From NCBI RefSeq assembly GCF_002797975.1, contig NZ_PGET01000001.1, forward strand, positions 2,480,001 to 2,544,000: a stretch of 64,000 bases of DNA, read 5' to 3'. Under the pieces are notes generated by a model. That model made no database searches, was not told the DNA's origin, and saw only the letters and a program-made list of their open reading frames with translations. This document shows, one piece after another, positions 1 through 7,700 of this stretch (within the stretch, counting starts at the first letter, position 1; each line of letters begins with the position of its first letter). This DNA is from [Clostridium] celerecrescens 18A. Lineage in GTDB: Bacteria > Bacillota > Clostridia > Lachnospirales > Lachnospiraceae. The translations under genes were made by a program, and so were the position numbers.

Positions 1-691
1 TTGTTGATGCTATATGCATTTTTTCACGCGCAACTTTATCATTTCCATCTTTATAAGCTCTCTCTAAATAAGTGAATACATAGCATATGGCTTTTTCACT
101 TAAAGCATCAGAGATATCATTGGCTTTCGTGGAAACATAAGCTTCTATTGCGTGGGTAAGAACATCAATACCCGTATCAGCAGTTTGCTTCGGTGGTAAA
201 CCTACAACAAGACCAGAATCTAAAATAGCCTCATCTGGCAATATTTGATCCGTAACCATAGGATATTTTGTTCCCTTTTCAGCATCAGTAATAATCGAAA
301 AATTCGTAACCTCTGAACCCGTTCCACTTGTTGTAGGAATCGTAACAAATCGTATCCCACGAAACCGATCAGTCAATTTGCCAAAATAGAGCATAGCTTT
401 TGCTGCATCGATCGCAGAGCCACCACCTATTGCTAATAAAATTGTGGCTGGAAAACCTTTGCTGGATTCTAACCCAGCAACAATGTTATCAATTGGGGGA
501 TCTGGAATAACTTCAGAAAACTCCATTGTTTCAGTGCTGCTATCAATATAACTTTTAATATGTGAAAGTAACTCTGATGAAGCAATAAAAGAATCTGTTA
601 CTATCAAAATCTTTTCATTCTTGAAATCTGATAATCGTTTCAGGCTATCTTCACCAACGTACAAGGTTGTTCCGAATTTTATTTCTTGCAT
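1..691 (-). CDS. Iron-containing alcohol dehydrogenase, EutG/PduQ-like (partial, C-terminus off window)
   Basis: The reading frame starts at the ATG at 691-689, behind an AAAGGAGGAG ribosome site, and stays open for 230 codons to the left edge, so the C-terminal part is missing. Visible: the nucleotide-binding GGGSAIDAAKA, the substrate/NAD motif TTSGTGSEVT, and TGIDVLTHAIEAY, which carries the first metal ligands (Asp, His) of the group III iron dehydrogenases. In microcompartment loci such enzymes reduce propanal or acetaldehyde to the alcohol and recycle NADH inside the shell. It is the fourth gene of a minus-strand run after shell protein, GTPase and adenosyltransferase, which supports a PduQ/EutG-type role. 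The exact aldehyde is not shown. Confidence 0.85.
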   Translation of the reverse strand, partial: MQEIKFGTTLYVGEDSLKRLSDFKNEKILIVTDSFIASSELLSHIKSYIDSSTETMEFSEVIPDPPIDNIVAGLESSKGFPATILLAIGGGSAIDAAKAMLYFGKLTDRFRGIRFVTIPTTSGTGSEVTNFSIITDAEKGTKYPMVTDQILPDEAILDSGLVVGLPPKQTADTGIDVLTHAIEAYVSTKANDISDALSEKAICYVFTYLERAYKDGNDKVAREKMHIAST

Positions 692-713
692 AGCAAACTC
701 CTCCTTTCTAAAT

Positions 714-1292
714 TTATAAATCTTCTTTTTTTAAATCTATATGGAATACCTTTCCACTTCTTTCATAAAGCACATCTTTTATGCCTTCGTTTACATTCGC
801 AACACGTGCTACGGAGAAAAAGTAATCTGATAGGCGATTAACAAATATCAAAACTTCTTCATTCATATCATTCGTCCATTGGAACGTTACTATTTCTCTT
901 TCCGCTCTCCTGGCAATTGTTCTGCAAATATGCAAAATACTTGCTGCTTGAGAGCCACCTGGCAAAATAAAAGACTCAACTTCTGGAGGAATATCTACAT
1001 GTGCATCAATACATTTTTCAATCCACTCTGTTAAAGCAGATGTAACTCGGTAGGTTCCTTTTCCATTCGGCGTTGCTAAATCATTGCCACAATCAAACAA
1101 ACACTGCTGGATCTGCGTTAATTCCTTTTTCAAAGAATCATTGTTTTTTATAAGTGTAATAGCATAGCCTACAAAACTATTTAATTCGTCAATCGTTCCA
1201 TATGCTTTAATACGTTCACTATCTTTTGCTAATTTCATGCCACCGATTATCCTAGTGTATCCTTTATCACCTGTCCTAGTATAAATTTGCAA
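714..1292 (-). CDS. pduO: PduO-type ATP:cob(I)alamin adenosyltransferase
   Basis: 192 residues, the usual length of the single-domain PduO family. It transfers the adenosyl group of ATP to cob(I)alamin, making adenosylcobalamin for B12-dependent diol dehydratase or ethanolamine ammonia-lyase. Family signatures are present in order: N-terminal YTRTGDKGYT, RIKAYGTIDELNSFVG near residue 28, RRAERE near 128 and VNRLSDYFFSVAR near 150. The gene starts 2 bases after the GTPase gene ends and is followed by the alcohol dehydrogenase, so it lies inside the microcompartment operon. Its presence suggests that the signature enzyme, outside the window, is B12-dependent rather than a glycyl radical enzyme. 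Confidence 0.9.
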   Translation of the reverse strand: MQIYTRTGDKGYTRIIGGMKLAKDSERIKAYGTIDELNSFVGYAITLIKNNDSLKKELTQIQQCLFDCGNDLATPNGKGTYRVTSALTEWIEKCIDAHVDIPPEVESFILPGGSQAASILHICRTIARRAEREIVTFQWTNDMNEEVLIFVNRLSDYFFSVARVANVNEGIKDVLYERSGKVFHIDLKKEDL

Positions 1293-1293
1293 T

Positions 1294-1734
1294 TTATGAT
1301 TCCTCCTTAGAAAGATAGGCTATCAACTCTGCTACTCCTTTATCTTCAACAGCAGAGAGACGAAAAATTTTCTCAACACCTGCTAACTCTAATCTTTTCT
1401 CAGCGTTTATAATAGCCTCTTCGTTTGATGCCAGATCGATCTTTGTAATAATTCCTATACATGGTTTTGTAAAGTTTTGTGCAAAATAGGGCGAAAATGT
1501 CTGGCTTTGCTCTGTCACGCTACATATGAATCCAATGATATCTGAACTTGCAGCCATCATTTGTAACGCGCTATAGAATCTTCTATGCAATACAAACTCA
1601 CCCGGTGTGTCTATCATCTGAGAATAGAATTCAACTGCTTGAGTCTTTTTATATTTAATCATCTCTCCTTGAATCCTTTGGCAAAGGGTGGTTTTCCCAC
1701 TCCCAACTGATCCAATTAACATAATTTTCTTCAC
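1294..1734 (-). CDS. EutP/PduV-family GTPase-like microcompartment protein
   Basis: 146 residues with a P-loop GSVGSGKT near residues 8-15, a switch-like DTPGEF near 43-48 and TKID (the NKxD guanine motif) near 97-100, the layout of the small EutP/PduV proteins. In propanediol and ethanolamine loci this protein is associated with the compartment and thought to help its placement or movement. Its biochemical role is still poorly defined. It sits directly between the shell-protein gene and the adenosyltransferase gene. The sequence cannot separate EutP from PduV, so no symbol is given. Confidence 0.85.
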   Translation of the reverse strand: MKKIMLIGSVGSGKTTLCQRIQGEMIKYKKTQAVEFYSQMIDTPGEFVLHRRFYSALQMMAASSDIIGFICSVTEQSQTFSPYFAQNFTKPCIGIITKIDLASNEEAIINAEKRLELAGVEKIFRLSAVEDKGVAELIAYLSKEES

Positions 1735-1750
1735 TTTCTATACCTACCTA

Positions 1751-2095
1751 TTATGTTCTCGTTACTTTGGGGACAGAAAACTGCATAAATTCGCTTAAAT
1801 AAATAACAACCTGTTCTATAGCAGATTGTACAGCTGCCACATCCCCCAGGATAATTACAGACCCACTGAACCTGTCAACGAATCCTATTTTAACAGGTGC
1901 AGTCTTTTTAGCTATATCTACAGCGATGATTGCAACCTCTGGTGGGGTTATGGTTAAAATACCAATTGCTTGATACTTTTCTTCATTCAAACCTAATTTC
2001 TCAAAGATTCGATCATCGGGACTTGCTATAATATGTGCTAATGTCACTTGTTTACCTGGTACCGATTCAAATATTTTTCTTTCTAATACATTCAT
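1751..2095 (-). CDS. BMC-domain shell protein, PduU/EutS type
   Basis: I take the ATG at 2095 (MNVLERK...), with GAGGGG just upstream, rather than the ATG at 2128, which has no good ribosome site. That gives 114 residues, matching EutS (111) and PduU (116). The N-terminal VPGKQVTLAHIIASP and the later GFVDRFSGSVIILGDV are the hallmarks of this circularly permuted BMC shell subunit, which forms hexamers capped by a small beta-barrel. It is the first gene of the microcompartment operon, which runs leftwards out of the window. The second half is the shell-packing region. Confidence 0.9.
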   Translation of the reverse strand: MNVLERKIFESVPGKQVTLAHIIASPDDRIFEKLGLNEEKYQAIGILTITPPEVAIIAVDIAKKTAPVKIGFVDRFSGSVIILGDVAAVQSAIEQVVIYLSEFMQFSVPKVTRT

Positions 2096-2234
2096 ATAGC
2101 CCCTCATTTCATAGTGAAAGCATAACACACATTATATTCTTTGCTTTTATTGCCATATTATGTACTTTATTAACAAATTCTAGTCTCTTAGAATTTTTTT
2201 ATTTTTATTTCACTATGGTCAACTTAAAATGCAG

Positions 2235-2274
2235 AAAAAAGCGCCTTCTGATTTCCTATGAAATCAGAAGGCGC
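2235..2274 (-). terminator. Intrinsic terminator of the enoate-reductase/aconitase-X operon
   Basis: A perfect 15-bp stem (2241-2255 with 2260-2274) and a 4-base loop, followed on the minus strand by six T residues (2235-2240). It lies 38 bases after the stop of the FMN/Fe-S reductase gene and upstream of the microcompartment operon, so it separates the two transcription units. Confidence 0.9.
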
Positions 2275-2311
2275 TGTATAAAATTTATTCTATTTACGAA
2301 CTATTAACGAG

Positions 2312-4300
2312 TTACAGTTCTCTGGCAAGCTCGTATGAATTCCAGATGGAATACATAATATTATGTACCTTCTGGGAATCTCCAATATTGTGGACAGGTA
2401 TATCCAAATCCTTCAGTTCATCATACAATGCATGATTCTCGCGGTAGCCGATGGCCGAAATAACCGTATCCGCCAGGAATGAACGTTCTCCTTCCGGGGT
2501 TTCCGCAGTCACCTTACCCCCCTCTATACTCTTCACAGTACTGCTTGTATAGATATCCACCTCATGGAATGCCAGCAGATCCACTAGCATATCATGATTC
2601 ATATGCGGAAGCGCACCGTGTCCTCCCAGAATGTCTTTCAGCATTTCGATGACTGTAACCTTGGTACCGTTCTGTGCAAGCCATAGAGCAGTTTCACATC
2701 CAACCAATCCACCGCCGATTACAACGACATTTATTCCCGCCTCTGCTTTTCCAAGAAGGATATCATCTGCGGTAGTCACAAAAGCCTCCGATCCAAACTT
2801 GCTCTGGATCGGCTTCGAACCGGTTGCCGTAATGATTTCATCCGACTTGAATCTGGATATATTTTCTGCAGTAATCTCACAGTTCATCTTGACTTCCACA
2901 TTCAGAAGCTCAAGCTGTCTCTGATACCACTTGACCAGGGCTCTGTCATAGCGTTTGAAATGAGGAACACTTCCCGGAATTAAATTTCCTCCAAGGCTGC
3001 CGCTCTTTTCACACAGAGTAACGCGGTGTCCCCTTTCAGCCAGCACTCTTGCCGCTTCCATTCCTGCTATGCCGCCTCCAATAACAAGTACATGCTTCTT
3101 CTTATTGGCCGGTACGAGTCCGTAAATTTTTTCTCTTCCGCAGGCCGGATTCACAGCACAGCTCACAGGAGCGTTTGAAATTCTACCCAGGCAGCCTTCA
3201 TGGCAGCCGAGGCACGGCCTGATTTCATCAAGCCTTCCAGTTCTCACCTTTTCCGGATAATACGGATCGGTTAAAAGCTGTCTTCCAAGTCCGATGATGT
3301 CGCAGGAATCGCCGAGGGCTTCTATTGCAATCTCCGGATTTTCCATTCTTCCGGCCAGAATAACAGGAACATCTACGTTCTGCTTTACAAGTCTGCCAAA
3401 TTCACGGTACATACCATCTTCAAAATACATCGGCGGATGATTCCAATACCAGGAATCGTAGGTTCCCGCATCCACATTCAATGCGTCATAGCCTGCTGCC
3501 ACCAGAATTTTAGCAGCTTCGATCCCTTCTTCGATATCCTTTCCAGCTTCTTCATAGTCTTCGCCCGGCAGTCCGCCGCGACGGATTCCCTTCATGCAGC
3601 TTTTCAGGCTGTAGCGAAGGCTGACAGGGAAGTCAGGTCCACAGGCCGCTTTGATCCCTTTCACAATGTCCGTTGCAACCCTCAGCCGGTTTTCCAACGA
3701 GCCGCCGTATTCGTCCGTTCTTCGGTTGAAAAGGGCGATGGCAAACTGGTCCAGGAGATATCCTTCATGAACCGCATGGATCTCTACGCCGTCAAATCCA
3801 GCTTTTTTCGCAACCACTGCAGACATGACAAATTTCTGAATCATGTTCTTGATTTCTTCAATCGTCATTTCCCGGTGCTTGATTCGGGGATCAAATCTGT
3901 TTTCATTCTCCGACGGAGCGATAAACTTGGTAGCAAATCCGGGCAATGCACTTCTCCCAAGACCTCCGGTGAGCTGAAGAAAAATCTTTGTGCCGTATGT
4001 ATGGATTCTTTCATTCATCTGATACGCTTCATGAATAAAAGCCAGAGGATTCTGAGTCGGACATGGGAGGCCCGGTCTGACCATACCTTCAATATCCAGG
4101 TCCACACTACAGATTCCAGTAATAATCAATCCGATTCCACCCTTAGCCCGTTCCACATAATACTCCTGCAGCCTTTGGTTCATAGCTCCCAGTGCATCGG
4201 CATATCCGACAGGCCCCATTGGTGCCATGGACAATTTGTTTTTTATTTGTACTTTCCCGATATATGCAGGCTCAAAAAGCTCTTTGTAATTTGTACTCAT
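2312..4300 (-). CDS. Fe-S/FMN/FAD oxidoreductase of the 2-enoate / 2,4-dienoyl-CoA reductase family (Old Yellow Enzyme type)
   Basis: 662 residues, the full length for this family. Residues 1-350 are the FMN TIM barrel with the active-site segment IHAVHEGYLLDQF near 174. C363, C366, C370 and C381 form the usual 4Fe-4S motif. The rest is an FAD/NAD(P) module with GGGIAGMEAA near 405 and a second dinucleotide fold near 515. The family includes 2-enoate reductase, FadH and bile-acid BaiCD/BaiH, which reduce activated C=C bonds. It follows aconitase-X in the same operon (23-base gap), so it may reduce the alkene made by that dehydratase. That coupling is inference and the substrate is unknown. 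Confidence 0.88.
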   Translation of the reverse strand: MSTNYKELFEPAYIGKVQIKNKLSMAPMGPVGYADALGAMNQRLQEYYVERAKGGIGLIITGICSVDLDIEGMVRPGLPCPTQNPLAFIHEAYQMNERIHTYGTKIFLQLTGGLGRSALPGFATKFIAPSENENRFDPRIKHREMTIEEIKNMIQKFVMSAVVAKKAGFDGVEIHAVHEGYLLDQFAIALFNRRTDEYGGSLENRLRVATDIVKGIKAACGPDFPVSLRYSLKSCMKGIRRGGLPGEDYEEAGKDIEEGIEAAKILVAAGYDALNVDAGTYDSWYWNHPPMYFEDGMYREFGRLVKQNVDVPVILAGRMENPEIAIEALGDSCDIIGLGRQLLTDPYYPEKVRTGRLDEIRPCLGCHEGCLGRISNAPVSCAVNPACGREKIYGLVPANKKKHVLVIGGGIAGMEAARVLAERGHRVTLCEKSGSLGGNLIPGSVPHFKRYDRALVKWYQRQLELLNVEVKMNCEITAENISRFKSDEIITATGSKPIQSKFGSEAFVTTADDILLGKAEAGINVVVIGGGLVGCETALWLAQNGTKVTVIEMLKDILGGHGALPHMNHDMLVDLLAFHEVDIYTSSTVKSIEGGKVTAETPEGERSFLADTVISAIGYRENHALYDELKDLDIPVHNIGDSQKVHNIMYSIWNSYELAREL

Positions 4301-4322
4301 GCCTTTCCTCCATTTCTCTCCA

Positions 4323-4763
4323 TTAAAATAATGTTACAGCGCCATCTTCCGCGACTTCAACCGTCTGCCCCTCCTGAACCGACTCCAGGAAGCGATCACC
4401 CAGCCCATCAACCGTAACGATCTTTGTGTTTTCCCAAATATCCGCCAGCAGAACACCCGAGATCGCCAGGGACTCGGCTGTTGCTGAAAATAGCATTGCT
4501 TTCGGTTGAATCCCCATAGCTGCGACGGTCTGAATCAGCATACCCGCCGTAGTGGAACCGATCACCTGAGGAATGCACAGGATGGCTCCGGAAAGATCCT
4601 TCTGAAACAGGTCCGGATTGTTCTGGTCAGTACACAGTGTCTGTTTCCCGTTTGATACCAGCGCCCCCATATAGGATGAAAGCACATTGAATCCCTTTTT
4701 GGACACCATAGCGTTTCCTCTGACCTGTCCCGGTATGACTGCTCTACCCTGAAATTTATCCAT
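4323..4763 (-). CDS. Aconitase-X small (swivel) subunit, DUF126 family
   Basis: 146 residues matching the aconitase-X swivel domain, with GRAVIPGQVRGNAMVS near the N-terminus, QVIGSTTAGMLIQ in the middle and IVTVDGLGD near the C-terminus. In split AcnX enzymes this subunit closes over the active site of the catalytic chain. It starts 2 bases after the stop of the catalytic subunit gene, a spacing that implies coupled translation. Known bacterial AcnX enzymes dehydrate cis-3-hydroxy-L-proline, and archaeal ones dehydrate phosphomevalonate. The substrate of this pair cannot be read from sequence. Confidence 0.88.
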   Translation of the reverse strand: MDKFQGRAVIPGQVRGNAMVSKKGFNVLSSYMGALVSNGKQTLCTDQNNPDLFQKDLSGAILCIPQVIGSTTAGMLIQTVAAMGIQPKAMLFSATAESLAISGVLLADIWENTKIVTVDGLGDRFLESVQEGQTVEVAEDGAVTLF

Positions 4764-4765
4764 TG

Positions 4766-6037
4766 CTAAAAACCTCCCTTTACTACAAGATTTACAAGCT
4801 CCTGGTCGTCTACGTACCGTGCGGAGGAATAAGTTCTCAGTTTATTTGAATTTGTAATAATCGGTTTTTTTGCACAAAGCGGATTTGACATGTACATCAA
4901 AGGACAGATGTGAGACACCTTCACTCCTGTTTTCAGAAGCCGGTCATAATACTCTGTCCCTCTGAATCTTGCGATGACATCCGGTGCACTGGTTATGATG
5001 GTATCTACCACGATTTTGTCCTGTCCGCTCTTCTTAAGAGCCTGTTCAAAGATTTCGGTCCATTCTGTCAGCTGGTTAAAGGATGCATGGGGACATCCGA
5101 TAAATGCCCTGTCAGGTTTCGCGTTTAAATCTGCCCAAAGGACCGGATAGGAGCTTACCACTCTCTCCAGCTCCGCATCATCGATGACATAAACGGACGC
5201 ATTCTCTCTGATCAGTTCTTCTCCGTATTTCTTCGCCTCCGGTGTTAAGTTTTCCGCATGGTAAAGCGCTACCGCACCGTTCGATGCAGTTGCGGCTCCC
5301 ATATCCTTTAAGTAGTCCTTTACCGCCGGAGTCATTTCAGTTCCCAGAAACTGATCCAAACCTTTTATGTATGGTACCTTTTCCACTACCTTCATTCCGA
5401 TGGCGCTTCCCAGAATCTGTGGACGAGGAATTTTGGTTGTTTTAAGTTCTATGATCCAGTCAGCATTTCTTCCTTCGTCGGTCATGAATCCGAATTTCGG
5501 CGTCTTTCCGATAATCCCGCTGAAGAATTCCATTACGCCAGAGGTCCTGTTTGTCCGGGCTCCCAATACAGAGTTGGCATAAACCACCGCCGAGGATTCC
5601 GCCCAGGCCAGATTGTCTCCGAAATTTGGAGTGTTGCCCACCTCATCAAAATAACAGGCGCAGGTATAGGCATTTTCATCCTTCATTCCCAGCTTTACCA
5701 GCATGCTCTCGTATTCCTTCTGGGTGCCATATAACAGTTGATACATCTCCTTCTCCTGCTGGTTAGCAGGTACATTCTCGTAATCAAGAGGCTGCGGATC
5801 CGCCGTGAAAGGCAGCATGGTCCTGATTCCGGCATCAATCATCTCTTTCATAATTCTTGACAGAGGCTTTAAGGCCGGCATTCCAAAGGAACACACAAGA
5901 TGCACAGGTCCATCCAAAGGTACAAGGCACTCTGCGTCATACATTTCTCCGTACCTTACAAGTGTTTCCATTGTTTTTTGCAGAATATCTCCGTGCTTGC
6001 CATTGAGTATATCCTGCTCTTCGTTTGTTAATCTCAT
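4766..6037 (-). CDS. Aconitase-X catalytic subunit (DUF521), hydro-lyase
   Basis: 423 residues, typical of the separate AcnX catalytic chain. Recognisable blocks are the N-terminal ALVRYGE-like segment, YTCACYFDEVGN near 123, SSAVVYANSVLGARTN near 150, GCPHASFNQL near 318 and NPLCAKKPIITNSNK near 386. The conserved cysteines in the last blocks are cluster or metal ligands in the family. It is the first gene of a three-gene operon with its own promoter under a palindrome, facing a TetR gene. A 3-hydroxy acid dehydratase role is the family expectation. With a double-bond reductase in the same operon, a dehydrate-then-reduce pathway is the simplest reading. Confidence 0.87.
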   Translation of the reverse strand: MRLTNEEQDILNGKHGDILQKTMETLVRYGEMYDAECLVPLDGPVHLVCSFGMPALKPLSRIMKEMIDAGIRTMLPFTADPQPLDYENVPANQQEKEMYQLLYGTQKEYESMLVKLGMKDENAYTCACYFDEVGNTPNFGDNLAWAESSAVVYANSVLGARTNRTSGVMEFFSGIIGKTPKFGFMTDEGRNADWIIELKTTKIPRPQILGSAIGMKVVEKVPYIKGLDQFLGTEMTPAVKDYLKDMGAATASNGAVALYHAENLTPEAKKYGEELIRENASVYVIDDAELERVVSSYPVLWADLNAKPDRAFIGCPHASFNQLTEWTEIFEQALKKSGQDKIVVDTIITSAPDVIARFRGTEYYDRLLKTGVKVSHICPLMYMSNPLCAKKPIITNSNKLRTYSSARYVDDQELVNLVVKGGF

Positions 6038-6093
6038 AAACTTCTCCTTTCATTTATTTTGTTTCCAACAAGCATTTTAACCGAACGCTGTTA

Positions 6094-6127
6094 TGTTAAT
6101 ATTAACACCTTGTTATTCTTTTGTCAA
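6094..6127 (-). promoter_or_regulatory. Promoter of the aconitase-X operon with an overlapping TetR operator candidate
   Basis: On the minus strand TTGACA (6122-6127), a 17-base spacer and TAATAT (6099-6104). A perfect 14-base palindrome TGTTAATATTAACA (6094-6107) covers the -10 box, the place expected for repression by the divergently encoded TetR protein. The operator assignment is inference from position and symmetry. Confidence 0.65.
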
Positions 6128-6147
6128 TTAGGTCCAATGAGTAAACC

Positions 6148-6176
6148 TTGCATTTTTTTTGAAAAACGTTTATGAT
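6148..6176 (+). promoter_or_regulatory. Promoter of the TetR-family gene
   Basis: TTGCAT (6148-6153), a 17-base spacer and TATGAT (6171-6176) on the plus strand, about 30 bases before the TetR start codon and back to back with the aconitase-X promoter. Confidence 0.5.
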
Positions 6177-6211
6177 TAGATAAACAGTACTTAATTGGAG
6201 CAAAATCATTT

Positions 6212-6811
6212 ATGGCAAGAAAGAAAAGAGACGAGCAGGCCGCCCAGACAAAAAATAACATCATACGGGTCGCCTTGAATTTAATTCAAAAAAAAGGGTA
6301 TCACAACATGAGCATCCGGCAGCTATGCCAGGAAGCCGGTATCTCTACCGGAGCTTTTTATCATCATTTTAGTTCCAAGGAAGAGATGATCAACAAGGGC
6401 TTCGCCCTGTACGACGATGCTTTGGATCTTCTGCTGCAGAACTATGAATTCCACAATCCCGTAGAAGACATAAAATTCATATTGCTGCACCAGACAAAAT
6501 TTGTTATGGAAGAGTCAGCCAACCTGACAAAAGAGCTGTATATCGCTCAGTTGTCAACGGATGTGAAATATTCCGTAAAGCCAGTAAGAAAATACTATCA
6601 GACAGTAGAAGAACTGGCAGGAAAAGCGCTAGAAAAAGGTATGATTCATACCGATATGACGGTACATGAGCTCACTTCCTTTCTGATTCGAATCAACCGG
6701 GGCGTGATTATTGACTGGTGTCTTAACGATTATTCCTACGATCTGATGAAACAGGCAGAAAAGGATCTGATATTCGTTCTGGACAAGCTGACGGCTCCTT
6801 TATCCGTCTAA
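6212..6811 (+). CDS. TetR/AcrR-family transcriptional regulator
   Basis: 199 residues. The N-terminal helix-turn-helix runs from about residue 12 to 58 and contains the typical MSIRQLCQEAGISTGAFYHH and FSSKEEM segments. The rest is an all-helical ligand-binding domain not similar to a well-known TetR protein. A GGAG lies 11 bases before the ATG. It is divergent from the aconitase-X operon across 174 bases that hold both promoters and a palindrome on the aconitase-X -10 box. It most likely represses that operon and responds to its substrate or product. The ligand is unknown. Confidence 0.88.
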   Translation: MARKKRDEQAAQTKNNIIRVALNLIQKKGYHNMSIRQLCQEAGISTGAFYHHFSSKEEMINKGFALYDDALDLLLQNYEFHNPVEDIKFILLHQTKFVMEESANLTKELYIAQLSTDVKYSVKPVRKYYQTVEELAGKALEKGMIHTDMTVHELTSFLIRINRGVIIDWCLNDYSYDLMKQAEKDLIFVLDKLTAPLSV

Positions 6812-6861
6812 CACGATCATCAAAGAACTATCCTTATCAGAACAAAATATAATTTAAAAGT

Positions 6862-6900
6862 GAGCCAGAAACTGACAGGGAGTTAGTTTCCGGCTCTTTT
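6862..6900 (+). terminator. Terminator after the TetR gene
   Basis: A 12-bp stem with one A-C mismatch (6862-6873 with 6885-6896), an 11-base loop, then TTTT. It lies 50 bases after the TetR stop codon. Confidence 0.75.
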
Positions 6901-7033
6901 ACCTTCCAGTCTAATGCTTCAAGGGTTGATCATCATTAAATAAAATGTTTTTCCTTCAATGCAACAGGATATAGTTATAATGATGATAAACAAATCCTAA
7001 ACGAACCAAACGCAATCATCTGTGTATGTTTTA

Positions 7034-7062
7034 TTGACAAATTCCATTTTAATACCTATAAT
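7034..7062 (+). promoter_or_regulatory. Perfect-consensus sigma-A promoter upstream of a 22-codon ORF and RidA
   Basis: TTGACA (7034-7039), exactly 17 bases, TATAAT (7057-7062): the full consensus. It is followed 8 bases later by AGGAGG, so transcription would begin almost at the ribosome site of the small ORF at 7084. The rest of 6901-7033 shows nothing I can name. Confidence 0.8.
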
Positions 7063-7083
7063 TGTGTCACAGGAGGTGTAGGA

Positions 7084-7152
7084 ATGGAAAAACTTATATA
7101 TGCCAGCTGCATTGAAAACAATAGATATTCCATCTCTGTATTTGTTAAATAA
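7084..7152 (+). CDS. 22-residue ORF, leader peptide or gene remnant
   Basis: ATG at 7084 preceded by AGGAGG with 7-base spacing and by a perfect promoter. The peptide MEKLIYASCIENNRYSISVF plus two residues ends at 7152, 85 bases before the RidA start. It has no recognisable domain. It could be a leader peptide affecting RidA expression or the head of a deleted gene whose promoter now serves RidA. The strong expression signals are clear; the function is not. Confidence 0.4.
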   Translation: MEKLIYASCIENNRYSISVFVK

Positions 7153-7237
7153 ATTTCTATCAATGGATAACTTTATATTATAAAAATATATAGTGGTAGA
7201 AATTATTTTATCCCAATACAGAAAGGTCTATAATAAA

Positions 7238-7633
7238 ATGAATAATAATGTAGTTAGTAGATTAAATTCGTCAAGAGTAAGTAAAGCAGTAGGTAATTAT
7301 ACTCACATAACAAAAATAGAGCCTAATGCAGCATTTTACACATTTTCTGGTCAAGTTGGAGCCGATTTGGAAGGTAATTTTCCTGAAGAATTCAATCAAC
7401 AAGTAGACAATACATTTTTAAATATATCAAATCTATTAAAGAGTATCGATTTAACACCTGATAATGTTATTAAGGTCAATATATGGTCAACGGAACAAAT
7501 TGACTGGGATTACTTTGATAAAGTATATGATGATTTTTTTGGTAAGCCTTACCCTTCAATGACTGTTGCCTATGTAAATGCCTTAGGGTTAGAAGAGATA
7601 AAATTAGAAATTGAAATATGGGCAGCAAAGTAA
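7238..7633 (+). CDS. RidA/YjgF/Rid-family protein
   Basis: 131 residues from the ATG at 7238; an upstream in-frame GTG at 7193 has no ribosome site. The family fold is clear: YTHITKIEPNAAFYTFSGQVG near the start, a central LLKSIDLTPDNVIKVNIW and a C-terminal LEIEIWAAK. RidA proteins form trimers and many hydrolyse reactive enamines/imines such as 2-aminoacrylate. The arginine used by active RidA enzymes (R105 of Salmonella RidA) is not obvious here: the matching stretch reads PSMTVAYV. Deaminase activity is therefore doubtful and it may be another Rid subgroup. It is markedly more AT-rich than its neighbours and stands alone, which hints at separate acquisition. Confidence 0.82.
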   Translation: MNNNVVSRLNSSRVSKAVGNYTHITKIEPNAAFYTFSGQVGADLEGNFPEEFNQQVDNTFLNISNLLKSIDLTPDNVIKVNIWSTEQIDWDYFDKVYDDFFGKPYPSMTVAYVNALGLEEIKLEIEIWAAK

Positions 7634-7646
7634 TTTAGTCCTGGAT

Positions 7647-7700
7647 ATACATAAGCCTTGTTCCATTCCATATTGAACAAGGCTTATGTATTTTTTATTT
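7647..7700 (+). terminator. Terminator after RidA, between convergent genes
   Basis: A perfect 17-bp stem (7647-7663 with 7675-7691), an 11-base loop and a T-rich tail on the plus strand. It overlaps the end of the solute-binding protein gene on the other strand, so it also sits between converging transcripts. Confidence 0.88.

Noticed and set aside
3437..4417. 326-codon open frame on the plus strand
   Set aside because: It runs antisense through the enoate-reductase-type gene, has no ribosome site and no family resemblance, whereas the minus strand encodes clear cofactor motifs.
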